From positions 2,637,501 to 2,701,500 of the forward strand of contig NZ_CP014168.1 of NCBI RefSeq assembly GCF_001717955.1: a DNA stretch of 64,000 nt. Direction: 5' to 3'. Shown here one piece after another: positions 32,415 to 44,857 of the stretch (positions are counted from its first letter, which is position 1; every line of letters starts with the position of its first letter). The notes under the pieces are model-generated. The model worked only from the letters and a program-made list of their open reading frames with translations. It was not told where the DNA came from and searched no databases. The stretch is from Sphingomonas panacis. GTDB lineage: Bacteria > Pseudomonadota > Alphaproteobacteria > Sphingomonadales > Sphingomonadaceae. The translations under genes were made by a program, and so were the position numbers.

Positions 32415-33503
32415 CTATTTAGGGCGCGGCAGGGCGCTTAGCCAGTCCGCAAGCGGTTCCCACAGCTCGGCACGACGGCGGCTGCCGACGATCATGCCGA
32501 CATGCCCGGCGGCGACATCGTGCCGGTCGGGCAGATCAGCGGCGCTGGCGGCGGGCACGATCCGGTCATGGCGCGAGACGAACTCGATCGCCGGGCAATC
32601 GAGCTGGGCCGGGCCGGCCACGGCGCCGGCGATCCGCCATGCGCCGCTGCCGGGGAGATCGCGCGCGATGAAATCCTCCATCAACTGCCGCCCGGCGCCG
32701 TAGGGCAGGGGGGCGCCGCCATTCGCCCAGTCCTCCACCGCGATGAACGCCTTCCACGCCGGGCTGCCCGGCTGCATCCGCGCGAACGCCTCGTATTTGG
32801 CGATCGTCTTGGCGGGATCGAGCCGCCAGAAGCCGCTTTGCAGCACTTCGACCGGCACCAGACCCATCGCCTCGCAGCTTGGCTTGGCGGCACTCCACAA
32901 CGATCCGATGTCGGCGCGGCCGGCGCCGAACCCGGCGAAGCGCCACGGCGCCGCGATCAGCGCCAGCCCCGCCACCGTTGCCGCGCAGGCCGCGCCAAGC
33001 GCCATCGTCCCGCCGAGGCAATAGCCCGCCAGAACCGGCGGTTCGCCGAGCCGCTCGGTCACCTTGGCGATCAGCGGCAGCAGGAGTTGCTCGACATGCC
33101 CGGCCAGATCCATGCCACGGTCGCGCGGCGGCGGAGCGCCCCAATCGACCAGCAGCGGGCGAACGCCGGTGCCCGCCAGCCACCGCAGCAGCGATACGTC
33201 GTGGGTGAGATCGAGGATATTCGGCCCGTTGATAAGCGACGGCACCACGATCACCGGCCGCGCCGTTTCGCCTTTCACACCGTAATCGCGCAGCCGCACC
33301 CGGCCTTTGCGGAACCGTATCGGCGCAAGCTTGCGCGGGCGTCCACGCGGCGCCTCCTGAAACGCGCGCAGCCCGGCAAGTGCTGCGGTGCGACGTTCGG
33401 GTGATTCCGCAGTCTCGCTTTGCAGCATTTCGAGGAATAACGGCAGCGGACGTGGTCCGTGTTGCGATGCGGCATCAAAAGGTGTTAGACGTGAGACAAC
33501 CAC
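32415..33503 (-). CDS. PhaC-like alpha/beta hydrolase
   Basis: A 362-residue protein with the lipase-box variant GYCLGGT, in which the nucleophile is cysteine as in PHA synthases. Other synthase-like pieces are VVPSLINGPNILDL, RPLLVDWG and a late AGHVGMIVGSRR with the catalytic histidine. It is much shorter than class I PhaC (about 590 residues). It may be a short synthase, a regulator or a depolymerase-like enzyme. The GTG at 33503 keeps the segment GPRPLPLFLEML that I associate with sphingomonad homologues; ATG at 33428 is an alternative. It is divergent from phaR. Confidence 0.75.
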   Translation of the reverse strand: MVVSRLTPFDAASQHGPRPLPLFLEMLQSETAESPERRTAALAGLRAFQEAPRGRPRKLAPIRFRKGRVRLRDYGVKGETARPVIVVPSLINGPNILDLTHDVSLLRWLAGTGVRPLLVDWGAPPPRDRGMDLAGHVEQLLLPLIAKVTERLGEPPVLAGYCLGGTMALGAACAATVAGLALIAAPWRFAGFGAGRADIGSLWSAAKPSCEAMGLVPVEVLQSGFWRLDPAKTIAKYEAFARMQPGSPAWKAFIAVEDWANGGAPLPYGAGRQLMEDFIARDLPGSGAWRIAGAVAGPAQLDCPAIEFVSRHDRIVPAASAADLPDRHDVAAGHVGMIVGSRRRAELWEPLADWLSALPRPK

Positions 33504-33524
33504 TGGGGGTCAGGGCCTTTCTTC

Positions 33525-34097
33525 ATGAAAAAGCATACTGCGGGCGATGGCCCGGCGATCATCAAGAAATACGCCAACCGCCGGCTCTATAATACCGAAA
33601 CCTCGTCGTACATCACGCTGGAACATCTCGCCGCGATGACGCGCGAGGGGCGCGACTTCAAGGTGGTCGACGCCAAGAGCGACGAGGACATCACGCACAA
33701 CATCCTCACCCAGATCATCATGGAAGAGGAATCGCGCGGCGAGACGATGCTTCCGGTCAACTTCCTGCGCCAGTTGATCTCGATGTACGGCGATTCGATG
33801 CAGGCGATGGTCCCGGGCTATCTGGAAGCGTCGATGGACAGCTTCCGCCGCAACCAGCTCCAGTTCAAGTCGGCGGTCGAGGGCGCGTTCGCCAACTCGC
33901 CCTTCGCCGAGCTCGCCAAGCAGAACATGGCGATGTTCGAAGCGGCGACTCAAGCGTTCAAGCCCGGTGCCGTCGGTGGCGTTGCTGCCGCCACGCCTGC
34001 GGAAAACGGTACGCCGCTCAGCAAGGACGAGGAAATCGCCGCGTTGAAGGCCGAATTGGGCAAGCTCGTCGAGAAGATCGACAAGCTCGGCGAATAA
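33525..34097 (+). CDS. phaR: polyhydroxyalkanoate synthesis repressor PhaR
   Basis: A 190-residue cytoplasmic regulator. The N-terminal PHB/PHA accumulation domain reads IIKKYANRRLYNTETSSYITLEHLA and KVVDAKSDEDITHNILTQII, which is highly diagnostic. A second conserved block (RQLISMYGDSMQAMVPGYLE) follows, and the C-terminus is helical. PhaR binds DNA and PHB granules and represses phasin genes. It is divergent from the PhaC-like gene, whose proposed GTG start is only 21 bases away. Confidence 0.96.
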   Translation: MKKHTAGDGPAIIKKYANRRLYNTETSSYITLEHLAAMTREGRDFKVVDAKSDEDITHNILTQIIMEEESRGETMLPVNFLRQLISMYGDSMQAMVPGYLEASMDSFRRNQLQFKSAVEGAFANSPFAELAKQNMAMFEAATQAFKPGAVGGVAAATPAENGTPLSKDEEIAALKAELGKLVEKIDKLGE

Positions 34098-34103
34098 AGC
34101 ACG

Positions 34104-34188
34104 TTGCCCCGGCGCAGGCCGGGGCCGCTGTGTGTGTTGCGGAACGATCGCCTTAAACTCGACGGCCCCGGCCTTCGCCGGGGCGACG
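34104..34188. repeat. 25-bp inverted repeat between phaR and cpaF
   Basis: The segment 34104-34128 pairs with 34164-34188 with two mismatches. Each arm is itself a hairpin (CCCCGGCGCAGGCCGGGG and CCCCGGCCTTCGCCGGGG, the latter with a TTCG-like loop). It fills the gap between two convergent genes. The arm sequence is one I know as a frequent intergenic palindrome in sphingomonads. It may serve as a bidirectional terminator. Confidence 0.8.
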
Positions 34189-34192
34189 GTTA

Positions 34193-35725
34193 CTACAAAC
34201 ACGCCTCCAGATACGCCTGATCGAACCCGAACTGCCGCGCCTTCTCCAGCGTGTACGGCCGCAGCCCCATCGAGCGGTACTCGCCGATGATCTTGCCGTC
34301 GGCGCTCTCCTCCAGATATTCGAACTTGAACAGCTCCTGCGTGACGATCACCGGGCCTTCCATGCCGATCACCTCGGTGATGTTGGTCACCCGGCGCGAG
34401 CCGTCGCGCAGCCGCTTCACCTGAACGATCATATCGACCGAATCGGCGATCTGGCGGCTGATCGCTTCCTTGGGCATCTTGATGTCGCCCATCATCACCA
34501 TGTTCTCCATACGCCCGAGGCATTCGCGCGGGGAGTTGGAGTGGAGCGTACACATCGAGCCGTCATGGCCGGTGTTCATCGCGGCGAGCAGATCGAAACA
34601 CTCGGCGCCGCGGATTTCGCCGAGGATGATGCGGTCCGGCCGCATACGCAGCGAGTTCTTCACAAGATCGCGGATGCTGATCTCGCCCTGACCTTCGAGG
34701 TTGGCCGGGCGCGTTTCGAGCGGCAGCCAGTGCGGCTGCTGCAGGCGTAATTCGGCGGCATCCTCGATCGTCAGCACGCGCTCGCCGGGGTCGATCATCT
34801 TCGACAGCGCGTTGAGCATCGTCGTCTTGCCCGAGCCGGTGCCGCCCGAGATGACGACATTGAACCGGCACGCCCCCGCGATCTTGAGCGCGGTCGCCAT
34901 CTTGACGCTCATCGAGCCGAAGCCGGCCATCATATCGAGCGTGATCGGCTTGTCGGAAAATTTGCGGATCGAGATCGCTGTGCCGCGCAGCGAGAGCGGC
35001 GGCACGATCACGTTGACGCGCGAGCCATCTTTCAGGCGCGCGTCGGCGAGCGGCGTGGTCTGATCGACGCGGCGGCCGACCGAGTTGCAGATCCGCTGCG
35101 CGATCTGGAACAGATGCTCCTCGTCGCGGAACTGGATCTGCGCGAGCTCGAGCTTGCCCTTGCGCTCGACGAAGGTCTGGTTGGGCCCGTTGACCATGAT
35201 GTCGGTGACGTTGGGATCGGCCAGCAATTCCTCGAGCGGTCCAAGCCCGAGCAGCTCGTCGACCAGCACCTTCTCCAGAGCGAACTGCTCGCGCCGGTTG
35301 AGCGTCAGCTTCAATTCGGCGAGCACCTCGCCGATGATTGGGCGGAATTCCTCGGCGAGCTCGTCCTTGTCGAGAGTCGCGGCGGCCTCGGGATCGACGC
35401 GTTCGAGCAGACGCGGCAGCACCTGCTCCTTGATCTTGTGGATCGAGGCCTCGAACCCCTCGACCCGGCTGTTGCCAGCCTCGCCCGAAGCCGCCTGCCG
35501 CTCGGCCAGCCGCAGCATCGCGTCGTGCGAGGCACCCGGCATGGTGCCCATCGCCATGCCGTCGATCTCTCCGGGCATCGGCAGGTCGATCAGCGGCGGG
35601 AATTGCTCGGCATGCGTATCGGCGTCGGAAGCCGGGCGCGGCGCGCCCTGCATCGGGCGCGCGACGCCGAAGGCGGGGCGCGTACCCATTCCGGCTGTTC
35701 CCGGTCGCCGCCCAAATGCACTCAT
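34193..35725 (-). CDS. cpaF: CpaF/TadA-type secretion ATPase
   Basis: A 510-residue type II/IV secretion ATPase. It has the long N-terminal helical region of CpaF, then EELLADPNVTDIMVNGP, Walker A GGTGSGKTT near residue 293, the Asp box (RMRPDRIILGEIRG) and the His box (MNTGHDGSMCTLHSNSP). It powers Tad/Flp pilus assembly. The start at 35725 (MSAFGRRP) is usual for the family; ATG at 35746 is possible. No other tad/cpa gene is nearby, so it is an orphan or the rest of the cluster lies elsewhere. Confidence 0.93.
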   Translation of the reverse strand: MSAFGRRPGTAGMGTRPAFGVARPMQGAPRPASDADTHAEQFPPLIDLPMPGEIDGMAMGTMPGASHDAMLRLAERQAASGEAGNSRVEGFEASIHKIKEQVLPRLLERVDPEAAATLDKDELAEEFRPIIGEVLAELKLTLNRREQFALEKVLVDELLGLGPLEELLADPNVTDIMVNGPNQTFVERKGKLELAQIQFRDEEHLFQIAQRICNSVGRRVDQTTPLADARLKDGSRVNVIVPPLSLRGTAISIRKFSDKPITLDMMAGFGSMSVKMATALKIAGACRFNVVISGGTGSGKTTMLNALSKMIDPGERVLTIEDAAELRLQQPHWLPLETRPANLEGQGEISIRDLVKNSLRMRPDRIILGEIRGAECFDLLAAMNTGHDGSMCTLHSNSPRECLGRMENMVMMGDIKMPKEAISRQIADSVDMIVQVKRLRDGSRRVTNITEVIGMEGPVIVTQELFKFEYLEESADGKIIGEYRSMGLRPYTLEKARQFGFDQAYLEACL

Positions 35726-35813
35726 TCCGCGTGTTCCCTCATCCATCGGACGGGGAATAGAGGCGAGGGTTTGAGAATTTCCTAACCAAGGCCAGGGCGC
35801 CGGGATCGCGGCT

Positions 35814-37370
35814 TCACGCCGCCAGCCGATTCCCGTGCCGCGCAGTGTGCGCCGGGTCGTTGCGACGCCAGATCACGAGCCGATCGTGGCCGCCGGTGTA
35901 GACGCGGTGCGGCAATTGCGCGATCGGATGATAGTCGCGCGCAAGCGTTGCCGCGAGCAACCGCTCCATCGCCGGGTTACGGTCGGTCCAGCTCGAATGC
36001 GCGATCGTGATGATCGTGCCCGGCTGGCGGGCGAGCGTGGCACGCAGTTCTTGCGCCTGATCCACGCCGAGCGCACGCGCCTCGCGCGTCGAACTGAGAT
36101 GCCCGGTGAACGCGAAGCGCGACACCCGGCACGCGTGGCTCAATTGGTAATAGGCGACCGGGCCTTCGTAGATGAAAAGGCAGCGTGTCCGCACGTCGCC
36201 CGGCAGCGCCGCGAGAACCTTCGCCGCATACTCCCGCTCCTTCGCGCCGACGCGAGGGGCCACTCTGACCGCATAGAAGAGCGGCCAGGCCAGAACGGCA
36301 ATGAAGAGTGCGGTGCCGAAGCGGCGAATCGCGAACGCATCCGCGATCAGGGGGCAGCAGGCGAGCACCAGCGGAATCGCGTAATGCGGGAAATATCCGC
36401 CGATCGCGCCGAAATCGACCACCGAGAGCGCGATCCAGCCGAGCAGGAAGGCGGTCTCGCCGTCCCATGTCTCGAAGCGCCGTGTTCTGGCCCAGAGCCC
36501 GAGCAGCGCGACCGCGAGCGCGGGCGACGTGAGGATGATCGAGCTTGCGAAATTGTCCATCGCCGCCGGGTCGGCGGGCCTGCCCTTGGCGATGACGGAC
36601 AGGATATTCGCCTGCCACCACGCGTCGAAATGTCCCAGCGCCGTGTAGGTCAGCATCGCCGCGACGGTCGGCACGGCCGCCGCGATCGTCAGCGGAAGCA
36701 TCAGGCGCAGCGTGGCCGCCACGTCGCGGCTCTGCCGCCACCGCGACCAGAGCAGCCATGCGCCGAAGAACGCACCCTGGAATATCGCGTTGGTCTTGAT
36801 CTGGATCGCAATGCCGATGAGTGCCATCGCGGCGACGCCAAGCTGGATCTTGCTGCGGTCATCCGCGCTTTCAGCGGCGCGCACGGTCAGACACGCCGCC
36901 GCCATGACGAACAGATCGTAGAACACCGGCGTCTGGGTGGTGTCCCCCCACAAAGTGTTCAGCGCGGCGAGGTAGAAGATGCCCGCCATCGTCGCCGGCA
37001 TCCAGCCGACCCGCTTGCGCGCGAATATCGCGATCAGCAGCGCGGTCGCGGTGGCGAAAGCGGTCGCGACGAGGTGCGCGGCCAGCACGCCATCGCCGGG
37101 TAGCAGCCGGATGCCCGCGAACAGTACGAACAACCCGACCGGTTTGCGGTCCCAGATGTCGAGATAGGGCAGCTCGCCATGCCACATCCGATCGCCGACG
37201 AGCAGATAGAATTGCTCATCCAGCCCGGCGATCGGGTCGCCGAAAAGGCCGAAGCGGAGCAGTACGGCCGCGCAGGCGAGTGCGCCAAGCACCACCCACG
37301 CGGCGCGCGGCAAGCGCGCGGTGTCGTCTTGGGCAACGATTCGTATGGGCGGGCCAGCGACAATATCCAT
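35814..37370 (-). CDS. GT39-type polytopic membrane glycosyltransferase
   Basis: A 518-residue inner-membrane protein with ten or more hydrophobic segments. The first periplasmic loop has LDEQFYLLVGDRMWHGELPYLDIWDRKPVG, the acidic motif (DE) and DRKP pattern typical of ArnT/PMT (GT39/GT83) enzymes, which use polyprenyl-phosphate sugar donors. A C-terminal soluble domain carries FIYEGPVAYYQ. The acceptor is unknown. The gene stands alone between cpaF and atpC. Confidence 0.82.
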   Translation of the reverse strand: MDIVAGPPIRIVAQDDTARLPRAAWVVLGALACAAVLLRFGLFGDPIAGLDEQFYLLVGDRMWHGELPYLDIWDRKPVGLFVLFAGIRLLPGDGVLAAHLVATAFATATALLIAIFARKRVGWMPATMAGIFYLAALNTLWGDTTQTPVFYDLFVMAAACLTVRAAESADDRSKIQLGVAAMALIGIAIQIKTNAIFQGAFFGAWLLWSRWRQSRDVAATLRLMLPLTIAAAVPTVAAMLTYTALGHFDAWWQANILSVIAKGRPADPAAMDNFASSIILTSPALAVALLGLWARTRRFETWDGETAFLLGWIALSVVDFGAIGGYFPHYAIPLVLACCPLIADAFAIRRFGTALFIAVLAWPLFYAVRVAPRVGAKEREYAAKVLAALPGDVRTRCLFIYEGPVAYYQLSHACRVSRFAFTGHLSSTREARALGVDQAQELRATLARQPGTIITIAHSSWTDRNPAMERLLAATLARDYHPIAQLPHRVYTGGHDRLVIWRRNDPAHTARHGNRLAA

Positions 37371-37426
37371 GACCGGCCGTGTCGCAGGGCGTGGTTAACG
37401 CCCGGTAAAGTGGCGCGGCGAAGAGA

Positions 37427-37678
37427 TCAGGCGGCGCGCTCGGCGAGCACGGTCAGCCCGTTCGCGTTGACCTCGGCGAAACCGCCCTCGATGGAGAGCA
37501 ACTCGGGTTCGCCCTTTTCGGAGCGATAGATCTGCAAGCTCCCGTCGCGGATCGTCGACATCACCGGCGCATGGCCTTCGAGCACGCCGAAATCGCCCTC
37601 GGTGCCGGGCACGACGACCATATAGACCTCTTCCGAGCGGACGAGCTTTTCAGGCGTTACGAGTTCGAAGTGCAGCAT
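37427..37678 (-). CDS. atpC: F1 ATP synthase epsilon subunit
   Basis: An 83-residue epsilon subunit consisting of the N-terminal beta-sandwich domain only: [39 protein letters not shown]. The C-terminal helical hairpin that inhibits the E. coli enzyme is missing, which is common in Alphaproteobacteria. Last gene of the atpHAGDC operon. A large palindrome separates it from atpD. Confidence 0.95.
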   Translation of the reverse strand: MLHFELVTPEKLVRSEEVYMVVVPGTEGDFGVLEGHAPVMSTIRDGSLQIYRSEKGEPELLSIEGGFAEVNANGLTVLAERAA

Positions 37679-37687
37679 TTTGGTTTC

Positions 37688-37793
37688 CTACTCCCCTCCC
37701 GCTCGCGGGAGGGGTCGGGGGAGGGCGTGTCATTCGGAAGAACCCTGCCCACAGGCCCTCCCCCAGCCCCTCCCGCGAGCGGGAGGGGAGTAG
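37688..37793. repeat. 43-bp inverted repeat between atpD and atpC
   Basis: The segment 37688-37730 pairs with 37751-37793 with three mismatches. Each arm contains its own palindrome, CTCCCGCTCGCGGGAG and CTCCCGCGAGCGGGAG. It occupies most of the 123-base atpD-atpC gap and lies inside the operon, so it cannot be a simple operon terminator. It may lower atpC expression or shield the atpHAGD mRNA from 3' exonucleases. Confidence 0.85.
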
Positions 37794-37801
37794 AGGTGGC
37801 T

Positions 37802-40184
<2,383 letters not shown>

Positions 40185-40198
40185 TTAGCTTCCCACTT

Positions 40199-40315
40199 CG
40201 TCATCCCAGCGTAAGCTGGGATCTTGTGCCTCTGGCCGCGCGCTTGCGGCCGGAGACCCCAGCTTGCGGGCACCTATCGAAGTGATACTTCGATGGGACC
40301 CGGGCTGGGGTGACG
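40199..40315. repeat. cluster of palindromes between atpA and atpG
   Basis: The outer ends CGTCATCCCAGC (from 40199) and GCTGGGGTGACG (ending near 40314) are complementary apart from one mismatch. Inside are CCAGCGTAAGCTGG, GGCCGC/GCGGCC (about 40233-40252) and ATCGAAGT-GAT-ACTTCGAT (about 40276-40294). The left unit is the same family as the murB-ddl repeat at 1387. The array fills the atpA-atpG gap and would fold into a branched structure in the operon mRNA. Confidence 0.75.
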
Positions 40316-40320
40316 GACTT

Positions 40321-42407
<2,087 letters not shown>

Positions 42408-42602
42408 GCGATCAGGTTCCTCAGGTAAGGGCGAACAAAAGATGGCCCCATGCAATAACAAGGCTGGCGCAGACGCGCCTGCCGATGGGTTGGCGGGCGG
42501 TTAGCATCGGGTTCCGCAATGCGCAAGCCGGGCGAAGCGGTCAAGACCTGTGGATAGTTACGGCGCGGCCGGTGAGGCAATCGGCACGCCGCCGGGATGA
42601 AT

Positions 42603-43262
42603 TCAGCGGCGTATCACGGGTGGTTGCGCACCCAGCACCGCAGCCGTGTAGTTCTCGATGACTTGCGAGAATGGCGTGCCGTCGGGCAACACCAGCACCG
42701 CGCGGTTCTCGATTACCCGCGCCGGGATCACGAGGCTTTTGGCGGCGCGATCTTTGATAGCGCTATCACCGGCTTGCGTGTCCCAGGTGTCGCCAAGTGG
42801 CGCCCACAGGATGCGCGAGCCGAGTGCCACGCGATGAAAGCCGAGCGGCCGGACGATTCGCCCGAACGACACGTCGGTCGAATCGAGCGCGCGGTTCATC
42901 TCCGGCGTCAGCCGTGCCGGCACGTACCAATTCTCCGCCACCGACAGCACGCGCGCGCCGCAGCGCAGATGGACGAGACGGTAGCGCACCGGCTCGTCCG
43001 CGCCGACGTGAAGCGCCGCGCGCACCTCGGGTGGGGCGGGGCGCTCCGCCCCCGGCTGCCGGTCCGCGACGATCTGCGTGCCGGCCGGCGCGAGGCCGTG
43101 GCGAACGCACCAGTCGTCGAGCACCAGAGTCGCGCTGTCGTGAGTCAGCAGCGCGAGTTCGAGGTCCTGCACCATCGCCAGCGCCGCCAGCCGGGCGACG
43201 CGCGTATCGGGCCAGGCGGCATCGGCGGCGGTCGCAACCGGCGTGGGGGGCAGGGCGGGCAT
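42603..43262 (-). CDS. chorismate pyruvate-lyase-like (UbiC/UTRA fold) protein
   Basis: A 219-residue protein. VLDDWCVRHGLA, VRYRLVHLRCGARVLSVAENWYVPARLTPEM and TDVSFGRIVRPLGFHR match the pattern of chorismate lyase and UTRA domains, where the ligand is bound between a beta sheet and such an Arg-containing loop. The length is a little above E. coli UbiC. It lacks an obvious export signal. It is not next to ubiA or other ubiquinone genes, so the substrate is uncertain. Confidence 0.65.
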   Translation of the reverse strand: MPALPPTPVATAADAAWPDTRVARLAALAMVQDLELALLTHDSATLVLDDWCVRHGLAPAGTQIVADRQPGAERPAPPEVRAALHVGADEPVRYRLVHLRCGARVLSVAENWYVPARLTPEMNRALDSTDVSFGRIVRPLGFHRVALGSRILWAPLGDTWDTQAGDSAIKDRAAKSLVIPARVIENRAVLVLPDGTPFSQVIENYTAAVLGAQPPVIRR

Positions 43263-43342
43263 TCGCTCCCGCTACAGGCAACCCGGCTTTGACCGCAAGC
43301 GGCGGGATGTGACGCGCCGGGCGACGCGCCTATACCGGCGCC

Positions 43343-44377
43343 ATGCCCGAGCCTCTCCCTATAGACATCGACGCCGCCTGGACCGCCTTCGACGCGCGCG
43401 ACCGCCGCCGCGACGGGCGTTTCGTCGTCGCGGTCCACACCACCGGTATCTATTGCAAGCCGAGCTGCCCGGCGCGGCGCCCCAAGCGCGAAAACGTGTC
43501 GTTCTACCACGATGGCGCCGAGGCGCAGGCGGCGGGCTACCGCGCCTGCCTGCGCTGCAAGCCCGACGATGCCGCGCGTGACCGGGTGGCCGTCGCGCAG
43601 GCGATCGCGCTGATCGAAGCAGAGGCGGCGACCGGGCTGGAGGCGCTGGCGGCAGCGGTCGGCTACGCCCCGCACCATTTCCACCGCCTGTTTAAGCGCG
43701 CGACCGGCGTCACGCCCGCCGCGTATGCGCGGGGCCTTCGCGCCACCCGCGCCGCACAGGCGCTCACCGAGGAGAATAGCGTGACCAACGCGATCTACGA
43801 GGCGGGCTATTCCGCGCCCAGCCGCTTCTACGAACAGGGCGCGACCCGGCTCGGCATGAGTCCGAGCGCCTGGGCGAAGGGCGGCGCTGGCGCGGTGATC
43901 CGCTGGACCATCGCCGCCACCAGCATCGGCCCGATGCTGGTCGCCGCCACCGACAAAGGGCTGTGCCGCGTCTCGTTCGACGAAGGCGAGGCGGCGTTGC
44001 GCGCGCGTTTCCCCAACGCGGAGATCGTCCCCGGCGGCGCCGCGCTCGCCGATCTCGCCGCGCGCGTGGTCGCGGCGGTCGAATCGCCCGATCGCGACAT
44101 GGATTTGCCGCTCGACGTGCGCGGCACCGCGTTTCAGGAGGCGGTGTGGCAGGCGCTGCGCGATATCCCGCTCGGCGAAACGCGCAGCTACCGAGAGCTC
44201 GCCGCCGCGACCGGCCACCCGCAGGCGGTGCGCGCGGCGGGGACGGCATGTGGCGCCAACCCGGTCTCGATCGTCATCCCCTGCCACCGCGCGCAGCGTG
44301 CCGACGGCTCGATGGCCGGCTACGCCTGGGGGATCGATCGCAAGGTCGCGCTGCGCAAACGCGAGGGCGTGGAATGA
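43343..44377 (+). CDS. ada: bifunctional Ada regulator/O6-methylguanine-DNA methyltransferase
   Basis: A 344-residue adaptive-response protein. The N-terminal zinc domain has Cys38 and Cys42 (YCKPSCPARRP) and Cys69/Cys72 (ACLRCKPDD); one accepts methyl from phosphotriesters. An AraC-type DNA-binding domain follows (ALAAAVGYAPHHFHRLFKRATGVTPAAYARGLR). The C-terminal methyltransferase has the acceptor cysteine in SIVIPCHRAQ (about 313). When methylated it activates its own and other repair genes. The next gene overlaps its stop. Confidence 0.96.
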   Translation: MPEPLPIDIDAAWTAFDARDRRRDGRFVVAVHTTGIYCKPSCPARRPKRENVSFYHDGAEAQAAGYRACLRCKPDDAARDRVAVAQAIALIEAEAATGLEALAAAVGYAPHHFHRLFKRATGVTPAAYARGLRATRAAQALTEENSVTNAIYEAGYSAPSRFYEQGATRLGMSPSAWAKGGAGAVIRWTIAATSIGPMLVAATDKGLCRVSFDEGEAALRARFPNAEIVPGGAALADLAARVVAAVESPDRDMDLPLDVRGTAFQEAVWQALRDIPLGETRSYRELAAATGHPQAVRAAGTACGANPVSIVIPCHRAQRADGSMAGYAWGIDRKVALRKREGVE

Positions 44378-44844
44378 GCGGGTTCGTGATCCGCGGGCTC
44401 GATCCCGCGCCGTTTCGTGGCCTGTATGGCCAAAGCGATGTCGCACTGGCCGAGCAGGGTGTGGTGCGGATGCGGGTGGATGCCGCGCCCGGCTTTCCTT
44501 GTCGCGTGACGCTTGAGGATGTCGCCCCCGGCGCGGATGTGCTGCTGCTCAACTTCGAACATCTGCCGGTGGCGACGCCGTACCGTTCGCGGCACGCCAT
44601 CTTCGTGCGCGAGGGCGCCGATGCGCCGGCGGTCTTCGAGGATGTCGTGCCCGATGTCCTCGCCCGCCGGCTGCTGTCGCTGCGCGCGTTCGACGCGGCT
44701 GGCATGATGACCGATGCCGATGTGATCGACGGCACCGATCTCGCGCCGTTGATCGCGCGGATGTTCGCCGATCCGGCGGTCGCGTATCTGCACGCACACA
44801 ACGCCAAGCGCGGCTGCTTCGCGGCGCGGGTCGACCGCCGCTGA
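44374..44844 (+). CDS. DUF1203 family protein
   Basis: A 156-residue protein whose ATG overlaps the ada stop (ATGA). The pattern PCRVTLEDVAPGADVLLLNFEHLP, TPYRSRHAIFVREGA and VAYLHAHNAKRGCFAARVDR fits DUF1203, a small family of unknown function. The overlap with ada suggests that it is induced by alkylation damage together with Ada; that is inference. Confidence 0.85.
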   Translation: MSGFVIRGLDPAPFRGLYGQSDVALAEQGVVRMRVDAAPGFPCRVTLEDVAPGADVLLLNFEHLPVATPYRSRHAIFVREGADAPAVFEDVVPDVLARRLLSLRAFDAAGMMTDADVIDGTDLAPLIARMFADPAVAYLHAHNAKRGCFAARVDRR

Positions 44845-44857
44845 GATCGCGCGTCGC

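Noticed and set aside
34142..34165. GGAAC in the phaR-cpaF gap as an EcfG promoter
   Set aside because: No CGTT at 16 or 17 bases, and no gene is read rightward from it.
42516..42544. TTGACC upstream of atpH as a -35 box
   Set aside because: The sequence at -10 spacing (CATTGC) is a poor match, so the atp promoter remains undefined.
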